Source of the DNA: Armatimonadota bacterium
Lineage (GTDB): Bacteria > Armatimonadota > Armatimonadia > Armatimonadales > Armatimonadaceae
Direction of reading: 5' to 3'
Length of the DNA: 5,235 nucleotides
Assembly: GCA_014381035.1 (NCBI GenBank)
Contig: JACMIS010000408.1
Span: 1 to 5,235 of the forward strand
The notes under the pieces were generated by a model. The model was not told the DNA's origin, did no database searches, and saw only the letters and a program-made list of their open reading frames with translations. Below are positions 1 through 4,945 of this stretch, one piece after another. The position numbers were made by a program, and so were the translations under genes. The first letter of the stretch is position 1; every line of letters begins with the position of its first letter.

Positions 1-471
1 GCGACGCCACCGCTCGATATTCTCGATCAGTTTCGCTTCCTTCGCCGCGCCGAACCCGGGAAGGACACGTACTCTCTCTTCACGCGCCGCCTTCTCTAAT
101 TCGTCAATCGTCGTGACCGATAGCGATTCCCACAATAGTTTCACCGTCTTCGGAGACAAACCAGGAATGGTAGCCATCCGCACGACCCCGTCCGGCACGG
201 TGTCTTTAATGCGCTCGTAGAGGGCGGTCGTGCCGGAAGAGAGGAAATCCTGCGTCTTGCTGACAATGGCGTCTCCGAACCCCGGTAACTCCGACAACAC
301 CCCGCGTTCGTTCAGGGTAGCAAGCGGCTCCTCCAAATCCAGAATCGTCGCCGACGCATTGCGGTACGCCTTGATCTTGAACGGGTTCTCGCCCTGAATC
401 TCCAGAATGTCAGCGATGCGAGTAAAGCGGTTGGCGATCTCGGTATTGGTCATACCTTGATTGTAGCCCAT
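1..471 (-). CDS. polX: DNA polymerase X (N-terminal part, cut by window edge)
   Basis: Partial gene whose 157 visible residues match the N-terminal helical 8-kDa-like and helix-hairpin-helix region of bacterial PolX, a repair polymerase that normally continues into a palm domain and a C-terminal PHP phosphoesterase domain (about 570 residues in all). Seen directly: the opening helices with RIADILEIQGENPFKIKAYRNA (about residues 18-39), then three hairpin-type motifs, LPGFG (62-66), IPGLSPKT (102-109) and LPGFG (137-141), which bind DNA non-specifically in this family. The catalytic palm and PHP parts lie outside the window, so activity cannot be judged. Start is uncertain: ATG at 471 leaves 7 nt after the upstream membrane-protein stop, while ATG at 453 begins MTNTEIA, closer to the usual family start. 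Neither has a clear Shine-Dalgarno site, which suggests translational coupling. It is probably a late gene of the series that begins with the HAD phosphatase. Confidence 0.9.
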   Translation of the reverse strand, partial: MGYNQGMTNTEIANRFTRIADILEIQGENPFKIKAYRNASATILDLEEPLATLNERGVLSELPGFGDAIVSKTQDFLSSGTTALYERIKDTVPDGVVRMATIPGLSPKTVKLLWESLSVTTIDELEKAAREERVRVLPGFGAAKEAKLIENIERWRR

Positions 472-478
472 CTGAAGT

Positions 479-820
479 TCAGAAGTGCGCCGTTGATAAC
501 AATCGCCAGAAGGCAGTTAGAGAAGCTGCCACATATAATCCTATTCCTGTAACATAGACCTGTTTATGCAACTTCTTGCCTTCTTTGCTTAAGTACATTT
601 CATTTTTGAGAGCATGCCAGCGAATTACCCCGCAGAAGGGCATTGCCGCGACACCCGAAAGTGCTATCCAAAACACGTTCTCCATGATGTTTTGGTACTC
701 ACCTATGTTATCGGGAGGAAAAATGTAAAATGCTGTAGCAACGAGAGCGGCACATAAAGCATAGACGGATGGAAGCAGAGTCCAACCCCAGAGATATACA
801 CTGCCGTAGCCTTTTTTCAT
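479..820 (-). CDS. Small three-helix membrane protein (paralogue D)
   Basis: 113-residue protein of unknown function with three likely transmembrane segments (about 12-34, 50-66 and 87-106) and a basic stretch between the second and third (KNEMYLSKEGKKLHK). The start is well supported: GGAGAGG lies about 10 nt before the ATG, which opens MKKGYG. Its layout repeats that of the three proteins encoded upstream: a W-T-L-x-P motif opening helix 1 (WTLLP, 13-17), a proline in helix 2, and a His-x-x-(V/I)-Y-x-x-G element opening helix 3. Sequence similarity to them is otherwise weak, so common ancestry is inference. G+C is about 45% by my hand count, well below rsr and polX, so it may have been acquired or duplicated separately. 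Its stop is 7 nt from the upstream candidate start of polX. It could be an orphan or lineage-specific protein; I recognise no named family. Confidence 0.75.
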   Translation of the reverse strand: MKKGYGSVYLWGWTLLPSVYALCAALVATAFYIFPPDNIGEYQNIMENVFWIALSGVAAMPFCGVIRWHALKNEMYLSKEGKKLHKQVYVTGIGLYVAASLTAFWRLLSTAHF

Positions 821-941
821 GAGTATTTTTCCTCTCCATAATCCTTGTTTAATCGGTGTTACCGCTTCGTATTCGTAGTGATCTTGAGCCAGAGTTGAAA
901 GTTGGCATGCCCCTGCTTAAATCTATCCATCAATCAATCCA
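821..941 (-). other. Intergenic gap with a possible 23-codon ORF
   Basis: The only sizeable gap in the left block. It contains a minus-strand ATG-initiated ORF (930 down to 859) encoding MDRFKQGHANFQLWLKITTN plus three residues, starting 11 nt after the stop of paralogue C. It has no Shine-Dalgarno site and no recognisable homology, so it may be chance or a gene remnant. The remaining part carries the ribosome binding site of paralogue D (GGAGAGG). I see no convincing terminator; the only short inverted repeat (CGGT/ACCG around 854-864) is 4 bp long. An internal promoter for paralogue D and polX could lie here, but no good -35/-10 pair is visible. Confidence 0.3.
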
Positions 942-1319
942 CTAGGAAAATATGCCGGTCGTATCGTAGAACCAGGTGAACAGAAATGCCATCCAGCCGA
1001 GTATGAATATCCCTGCATGAACTCGCCAATCAGATCGTCGTACAAGTCGAGCGTTCAAAACCATAAGAAATGTCCACACAATTGGGCTGAATATGAGTGC
1101 AAGGACACAATGTTCGGAAAGCCGGGACAAGGTGTCGCTGACCCAGTCGCCTGGCGAGTTTGTGAAACATACGATAGGGAAGTAGCCGATTGTATCGGCG
1201 ACATAAAAACCTTCCGTATAAATCGATGTCAGCGCAAGCCACGGGACCAGAGTCCAAAACCGCAGAACATATCTACAAAAATGATTCATCGGCAAGTCCA
1301 TGGTTCCGGTACTCATCAT
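942..1319 (-). CDS. Small three-helix membrane protein (paralogue C)
   Basis: 125-residue protein of unknown function with three predicted transmembrane segments (about 21-45, 70-89 and 102-117). It is clearly a duplicate of the protein at 1685-2050: RFWTLxPWLA in helix 1, IGxFPxV in the loop, LALIxSPxxWTF in helix 2, RSDWRxH before helix 3, and LGWxxFLF in helix 3 are shared, and about half of the aligned positions agree. The ATG at 1319 is 3 nt after the stop of paralogue B. Further in-frame ATGs exist at 1316 and 1289; the last gives MNHFCRYVLRFW, which lines up best with the start of paralogue A. No Shine-Dalgarno site precedes any of them, so coupling to upstream translation is likely. 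The function is unknown; no catalytic motif or signal peptide is seen. Confidence 0.8.
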   Translation of the reverse strand: MMSTGTMDLPMNHFCRYVLRFWTLVPWLALTSIYTEGFYVADTIGYFPIVCFTNSPGDWVSDTLSRLSEHCVLALIFSPIVWTFLMVLNARLVRRSDWRVHAGIFILGWMAFLFTWFYDTTGIFS

Positions 1320-1322
1320 GGT

Positions 1323-1685
1323 TCAAAACTCAATTATCCAGTGTGTGTTGATTCGCTCGCATAGCAAATACAAACCCCATCCCACGAAGTATTTCGCAAA
1401 CAACTGATCCCAGGCGAAAGCGGGAAATCTTCGTAATCGGCTTTGCAAACAGATCAGCCAGAAGAGCGGACTCGCCCACAAAAACAGTTGCGAGGACGAG
1501 CCTTGCGTTGCAAGCCACCCGAACATCCGATCATGAGAGTTCAGGTAGTCATAGAAGAACGTTATTCGTGGTTCGTACCACTCGCACCGTGCGATAGCGA
1601 GCAGGACCAGTGCCGTATGGAACCAAGGGACCAGCGTCCAGAAGAGCAAGGCGCGATCTGCGAAGAATGGCGACCGGGATAGCAT
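1323..1685 (-). CDS. Small three-helix membrane protein (paralogue B)
   Basis: 120-residue membrane protein of unknown function with likely helices at about 14-33, 66-82 and 95-110. It keeps the marks of its neighbours: FWTLVPW opening helix 1 (15-21), a Ser-Pro followed by Phe-Trp in helix 2 (SPLFW, 72-76), a basic loop with RLRR, and VGWGLYLL in helix 3 (101-108). Outside these motifs it has diverged strongly from paralogues A and C. Its ATG overlaps the stop of paralogue A by one base (TGATG at 1683-1687 read on the minus strand), a classic translational-coupling arrangement. A weak GGTGG lies about 8 nt upstream. Two Cys and many Trp/Tyr residues are visible, but no metal or cofactor site can be named. 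Confidence 0.8.
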   Translation of the reverse strand: MLSRSPFFADRALLFWTLVPWFHTALVLLAIARCEWYEPRITFFYDYLNSHDRMFGWLATQGSSSQLFLWASPLFWLICLQSRLRRFPAFAWDQLFAKYFVGWGLYLLCERINTHWIIEF

Positions 1686-2050
1686 CAGTCAAACCACCAA
1701 TCCATGATGCCGCCGGGATCAGCATGTATCAGGAAGAGGAAAACAGTCCAACCCAGTGTATACACGCCGACATGTATACGCCAGTCCGAACGGAATAACG
1801 CGCGGAAATTCAGACCGAGAAAAAATGTCCATGCCACCGGGCTCGCAATCAAAGCCATCAGCGCGAAATAAGATAGAACATTGAGCACCCCACATACCCA
1901 ATTTTCTGGCGCGTCGCTAAGATACACTACCGGAAAGTGTCCGATCAGGTACGCGATGTGAAAGCCGGAAACATAGGCGGTGGCGACAGCCAGCCAGGGA
2001 GTAAGGGTCCAGAATCGAAGGGCGTTCCTGAAAAAGGTGTTACGGCTCAT
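1685..2050 (-). CDS. Small three-helix membrane protein (paralogue A)
   Basis: 121-residue protein of unknown function with three predicted transmembrane segments (about 13-35, 58-80 and 93-109) and a short C-terminal tail ending MDWWFD. The reading frame stays open upstream to 2197, but that part would overlap the HAD phosphatase gene. The ATG at 2050 (MSRNTFFRNALRFW) lies 8 nt after the HAD stop and matches the start region of its duplicate, paralogue C, so I choose it. There is no clear Shine-Dalgarno site. Conserved family marks are FWTLTPW (13-19), IGHFPVV (36-42), ASPVAWTF (69-76), RSDWRIH (87-93) and LGW (99-101). It is the first of a run of four membrane proteins downstream of the phosphatase. 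I do not recognise a named family, and it could be a subunit of a small membrane complex. Confidence 0.8.
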   Translation of the reverse strand: MSRNTFFRNALRFWTLTPWLAVATAYVSGFHIAYLIGHFPVVYLSDAPENWVCGVLNVLSYFALMALIASPVAWTFFLGLNFRALFRSDWRIHVGVYTLGWTVFLFLIHADPGGIMDWWFD

Positions 2051-2058
2051 GATGTTTA

Positions 2059-2889
2059 TCAGGCGAGTTCCCGCAGAGTGGACAGGATCAAGCCCGGCGT
2101 TCGCTCGGGGTATTGTGCCACCTGTGCCTCTGCTTGCTCCCTGTTGGTAAGACCTGTCAGTACCAATACGGTAGGAACGCCTAATCGGTTTCCGCACAAT
2201 ACATCGGTATCAAGGCGGTCGCCGATCATGACCGCGTCCGCTGCTGCCACACCCGAGGCGGTCAGAATGGTTTGTAAGCCGTGTGTTTCCGGTTTGCCGA
2301 TTACCAGCGGGATGACATCGGTGCAGGCTTCCAGCGCGGCGACCACTGCCCCGGCACCCGGCGTGGTTCTACCACCCTCGACCGGGAACTGTCCGTCACG
2401 GTTGGTAGCAATAAAACGTGCTCCGCGAAAGATCGCCTGTTGCGCCCGGAGCAGAGTCTGGTAATTGAGGCTCCGATCCAGCCCGACGACAACGAAATCG
2501 AAATCAGTGGAATCGGCCTCGTCTTCATCGGTTCGTACTACCCGTATCCCAACGCGCGAAAGTTCGTCGCGTATGCCGATACCACCGACCGCAAGGGCGA
2601 CCTTGTTCTCCACTCCGAAGTTTTGCGCGATGTATGCCGCGGTCGCAGAAGAGGAGGTGACGACCTCCTGCTCGGTACAGGGCATCCCCAGTCGTGTCAG
2701 TTTTTCGACGTAATCGGCGCGAGTTTGCGAGGAGTTGTTAGTAAGAAAATATAACCGTGCGGGGTAGGGGGCGGTGCGGTGCCGAAGGCGAGCGACCGTT
2801 TCCGCCGCACCGTCAACGGCGTCGGCACCGCGATACAGGACACCGTCCAAGTCAAAGACATACACGTGGGGAAGGCTGGTATTTATCAT
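2059..2889 (-). CDS. HAD-superfamily class IIA phosphatase (NagD/phosphoglycolate-phosphatase type)
   Basis: Complete 276-residue cytoplasmic hydrolase, the normal length for class IIA HAD phosphatases (NagD, AraL, PGP/p-nitrophenylphosphatase type), which remove phosphate from small sugar or nucleotide phosphates. All four catalytic motifs are visible: motif I DLDGVLYRG with nucleophile Asp13 and acid/base Asp15; motif II TNNSS (50-54); motif III Lys199 in IGKPETHG; and motif IV GDRLDTD with Asp224 and Asp229 region for Mg binding. A large C2 cap lies between motifs II and III (about 75-190), with the typical VGLDRSLNY and ATNRDGQFP segments. The substrate cannot be read from sequence. The ATG at 2889 has no Shine-Dalgarno site, and a possible -10 (TATGAT) lies only about 11 nt upstream, so the message may be nearly leaderless. 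It is the first gene of a closely spaced series with the membrane-protein run behind it. Confidence 0.93.
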   Translation of the reverse strand: MINTSLPHVYVFDLDGVLYRGADAVDGAAETVARLRHRTAPYPARLYFLTNNSSQTRADYVEKLTRLGMPCTEQEVVTSSSATAAYIAQNFGVENKVALAVGGIGIRDELSRVGIRVVRTDEDEADSTDFDFVVVGLDRSLNYQTLLRAQQAIFRGARFIATNRDGQFPVEGGRTTPGAGAVVAALEACTDVIPLVIGKPETHGLQTILTASGVAAADAVMIGDRLDTDVLCGNRLGVPTVLVLTGLTNREQAEAQVAQYPERTPGLILSTLRELA

Positions 2890-2945
2890 AAATCAGGCTT
2901 ATCATAGCATAATCATGCGGAGACTTAAGCAACACATTTAATATT
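2890..2945. promoter_or_regulatory. Probable divergent promoter region
   Basis: A+T-rich stretch between the minus-strand HAD gene and the plus-strand small gene. On the minus strand TATGAT (2906-2901) could be a -10, with TTAAGT (2928-2923) as a poor -35 at 16 nt; TATGCT (2911-2906) with TTGCTT (2932-2927) at 15 nt is an alternative. On the plus strand TAATAT (2939-2944) could serve as a -10 without a recognisable -35. These are pattern matches only. Confidence 0.3.
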
Positions 2946-2988
2946 CGCTGGGCACGATCTGATTGTCCCTGCCCGTTGCTTTATGGGT

Positions 2989-3030
2989 GCGGAGTTGGTA
3001 CTTATCAACGTGGGTACCCCAACAATCCGC
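2989..3030 (+). repeat. Inverted repeat / RNA hairpin before the small membrane-protein gene
   Basis: GCGGAGTTGG (2989-2998) pairs with CCAAC (3019-3023) and TCCGC (3026-3030), giving ten base pairs interrupted by an AA bulge on the 3' side; two more pairs (TA with TA) can form inside after a two-base bulge, closing a 14-base loop. The hairpin ends 10 nt before the ATG at 3041, so in a plus-strand transcript it would sit in the 5' leader. It has no U-tract, so it is not a normal terminator. It could be a leader structure, a protein or RNA binding site, or part of a small RNA. Confidence 0.45.
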
Positions 3031-3040
3031 CTTTCCGGCA

Positions 3041-3184
3041 ATGACACTGGTTATGATTGACATAGAATGGGAACCGGCTTACATGGCGTATCTGGTTCCG
3101 ACGTTCGCGATTCTCGCGTTTGTTGGTGTTGCCGTTTTGTTTTTTGGAGCCGGGTATTTCCTCGGACCCCCGGTGAAGCAATAA
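3041..3184 (+). CDS. Putative small single-pass membrane protein
   Basis: 47-residue ORF (MTLVMIDIEWEPAYMAYLVP at the start) with an acidic N-terminus and one strong hydrophobic helix (about residues 18-42, rich in Phe, Val, Ala and Gly), ending PPVKQ. This is the only plausible plus-strand gene in the window. The frame is also open upstream from a TTG at 2963, but that segment overlaps the hairpin at 2989-3030 and is less protein-like. Internal ATGs at 3053 and 3083 are alternative starts. None has a good Shine-Dalgarno site, which lowers confidence. A single helix with a short charged N-terminus fits a small regulatory or accessory membrane peptide, but no family is recognised. It is followed by the terminator hairpin at 3222-3248 and is convergent with rsr. 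Confidence 0.45.
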   Translation: MTLVMIDIEWEPAYMAYLVPTFAILAFVGVAVLFFGAGYFLGPPVKQ

Positions 3185-3196
3185 ATCGTCTTCCCC

Positions 3197-3204
3197 AAGG
3201 GAGG
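3197..3204 (+). promoter_or_regulatory. Strong Shine-Dalgarno site for a 14-codon ORF
   Basis: AAGGGAGG, followed by T, contains GGAGGT, a six-base match to the 16S rRNA anti-Shine-Dalgarno sequence, and lies 6 nt before a GTG at 3211. It is among the best ribosome binding sites in the window, yet it is followed only by a very short frame. Confidence 0.5.
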
Positions 3205-3210
3205 TTTGCA

Positions 3211-3255
3211 GTGAATTGGAGAAAGGCGGCAAAATTGTTGCCGCCTTTCCTCTAA
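3211..3255 (+). CDS. Possible 14-residue peptide (MNWRKAAKLLPPFL)
   Basis: GTG-initiated frame of 14 codons ending TAA, preceded at ideal distance by the GGAGGT site. The peptide is basic and amphipathic. The frame passes through the whole terminator hairpin (3222-3248) and its stop overlaps the rsr stop codon on the other strand. It could be a real microprotein, a leader-peptide-like element or the relic of a longer gene. No downstream plus-strand gene exists that it could attenuate. Only the ribosome binding site supports it. Confidence 0.3.
   Translation: MNWRKAAKLLPPFL
3222..3248. terminator. Bidirectional hairpin terminator between convergent genes
   Basis: Perfect 11-bp inverted repeat, AAAGGCGGCAA (3222-3232) with TTGCCGCCTTT (3238-3248), and a 5-base loop. 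It begins 3 nt after the rsr stop on the minus strand and about 37 nt after the stop of the small plus-strand gene. The repeat ends in A/T triplets, so each direction gives a short U run (UUUC) after a GC-rich stem. The U-tracts are short, so efficiency may be partial. Confidence 0.8.
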
Positions 3256-4853
3256 TCGCGCACAAAGTCTGCGATGACTTGCGGTGCCGCGGTGTCGAAT
3301 CCGACCACATCCAGCATTCCGGCGTCGTCCGGGTCGGCGATAGTGAACTGATTGGCTACCATCCCGACCACGATCAGCCGTGCCGCGATACCGGTCTTAT
3401 CCCGGTATTGGCGCAACGCTTGCACCGGGTGAATGGCACCGTGCCACGTTTCGCTGTCGGTGTAAACGACGAACGCGTCCGCCTCTACCTTGTTGCGCAT
3501 CGCCCAGAGCATCGGTTGGGCACAGTCGGTCCCACCGAACGGCAGATTGCTGACGGTCTTCACGATGTCATCGAGCCGTTGTCGCGGCGAGATGGCGAGG
3601 CGTGTCAGGTCGGTCTGGAATGCCACCGTGTCTACGTTGCTTTCCGTCGCCGCAGTGATCATCGCCATCGCCGCCGACGCGATGCGCGGCGACAGCCCGA
3701 CGATCCCGCCTACCGTGCCACCGCCCATAGACCCCGAAACGTCCAGAGCGAGTAGCCACCGTTTGCCCGTGCTTTCCACATTACCAAACGACGTGTAGAA
3801 AGCCGCGTCTAGCGCATCCACGACTTTCGCATGGGGATTCCATGTATGCTTGCCACGTTCGCCGTGACCCTGCACATACGTTTTCAGTGCCGCAAGAACC
3901 GCAATGGGATGCACCCGCGCTGCCTTTAACCGCTTTGCATCGGTTAGTTGCCCTGCGACATGATTTTGCCACGCCCTCGAGTCCATAATCCCGATACGGG
4001 TCAGCGTCGCCAGATTACGAAGGAGCGCGGTAAGCGGCATTCGCTCCAGAAGCGATTCCCACACGATCCGCTCACCGAGCAAACCCGTTGGGACCGCTTC
4101 GCGCGGTAATTCGTAGGTGCGAACCAGTTCGGCAACAGTTTTCGCGGTCGTGCCCGGAACCTTTGCTTTCTCCATCGCCCACACGATCTGCAATTCCTTC
4201 TGATCGTGCGGGGCATCGCCGATCCGCTCCCAGCCTTGCGTGATCCAGTGGTATAAAATCCGGCGAGAGTCGCTGTCCGGTTTTGGGTGCGCGAGGCGAA
4301 GCAAGTCGCGATGCGACCAACCATCCCGTTGCCCATACTTGACCGCCTGATACGCTACCTCTTTAACCGATTTCTCGCTGTACCACCGCCCGACCGCCGC
4401 CCGCAAGCCGCGTCCCCAGCCCCGCATCCCATCCACGAACTGCGCGAAATGGAAAAGGTGGGTTCCCGTGCGGCAAACCACCGGCAACGCTTCAAGCGCG
4501 TTTCGGCGCGTCGCTTCATCCCCGAGCGACGCGGCAAGCGCAAGCGCGAAAATCGCCGGGTCGTTTTTCGGAGCCCGCCCCGCGTTCGAGACGGAAACAA
4601 TTTCACGGACGGTGCGCTCACCATCCGCGCCGATACAACGCCGCACTGCCTGTGCATTCTCCGCTGTGAGGGCGCGCTCTGTAGCATAATAGGAGCCTCC
4701 CTCCGAGCCGAGAATCAGGAATCGTCGTAGACGAACCCAATCATTTACCGGAAACGCGAAGCCTCCCGCCGAGTTCGCGATCTGGTTCGTATCCGGGATC
4801 GGTTGCGATTGCGGGGTTTGTTTATGGTTGAGAACAGTACCGAGATATGACAT
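3252..4853 (-). CDS. rsr: TROVE/vWA-domain RNA-binding protein, bacterial Ro60 orthologue (Rsr)
   Basis: Complete 533-residue protein, the usual size of Rsr. Ro60-family proteins form a ring of HEAT-like helical repeats that binds Y RNAs on its outer face and ends of misfolded RNAs in its cavity; in Deinococcus, Rsr works with the exonuclease PNPase in rRNA maturation and degradation under stress. Seen here: the N-terminal TROVE signature NSAGGFAFPVNDWVRLRRFL then LGSEGGSYYATE (27-59), helical repeats to about residue 360 including FAQFVDGMRGWGRGLR (136-151), and a C-terminal vWA domain (365-533) with an intact MIDAS: Asp371-x-Ser373-x-Ser375, Thr442 and Asp466. Start at 4853 is chosen because GGAAGGAG lies 7 nt upstream; an in-frame ATG at 4889 would add 12 residues and lacks such a site. 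The gene follows the ATPase gene by 92 nt on the same strand and ends at a hairpin terminator. Confidence 0.96.
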   Translation of the reverse strand: MSYLGTVLNHKQTPQSQPIPDTNQIANSAGGFAFPVNDWVRLRRFLILGSEGGSYYATERALTAENAQAVRRCIGADGERTVREIVSVSNAGRAPKNDPAIFALALAASLGDEATRRNALEALPVVCRTGTHLFHFAQFVDGMRGWGRGLRAAVGRWYSEKSVKEVAYQAVKYGQRDGWSHRDLLRLAHPKPDSDSRRILYHWITQGWERIGDAPHDQKELQIVWAMEKAKVPGTTAKTVAELVRTYELPREAVPTGLLGERIVWESLLERMPLTALLRNLATLTRIGIMDSRAWQNHVAGQLTDAKRLKAARVHPIAVLAALKTYVQGHGERGKHTWNPHAKVVDALDAAFYTSFGNVESTGKRWLLALDVSGSMGGGTVGGIVGLSPRIASAAMAMITAATESNVDTVAFQTDLTRLAISPRQRLDDIVKTVSNLPFGGTDCAQPMLWAMRNKVEADAFVVYTDSETWHGAIHPVQALRQYRDKTGIAARLIVVGMVANQFTIADPDDAGMLDVVGFDTAAPQVIADFVRD

Positions 4854-4860
4854 GATGTTT

Positions 4861-4868
4861 CTCCTTCC
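4861..4868 (-). promoter_or_regulatory. Ribosome binding site that sets the rsr start
   Basis: On the minus strand, GGAAGGAG followed by AAACATC precedes the ATG at 4853. The match to the anti-Shine-Dalgarno sequence and the 7-nt spacing decide against the longer frame starting at 4889. Confidence 0.8.
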
Positions 4869-4945
4869 GGCGACCCGCACGCTTTCCATGCAGGTGAATC
4901 TTGCTTCCGTGAGCGTTAATCATATCGGCGCGCTGTTCCGTTTTG

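Noticed and set aside
2051..2197. N-terminal extension of paralogue A starting at 2197.
   Set aside because: It would overlap the end of the HAD gene by about 139 nt, is arginine/glycine rich and unlike its duplicate C; the ATG at 2050 aligns with C.
1937..2754. Long plus-strand frames opposite the HAD phosphatase (1937-2464 and 2281-2754).
   Set aside because: Their products are low-complexity, Ser/Arg/Pro-rich sequences without motifs, and the minus-strand gene has all catalytic motifs. They are antisense shadows.
3216..4730. Plus-strand frames opposite rsr (3216-3755, 4287-4730 and others).
   Set aside because: They arise from the G+C-rich codon positions of rsr and encode Arg/His-rich sequences without recognisable domains.
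4854..4889. In-frame N-terminal extension of Rsr by 12 residues from the ATG at 4889.
   Set aside because: The ATG at 4853 has a strong ribosome binding site that lies within this extension, and MSYLGTVLNH is a normal family start.
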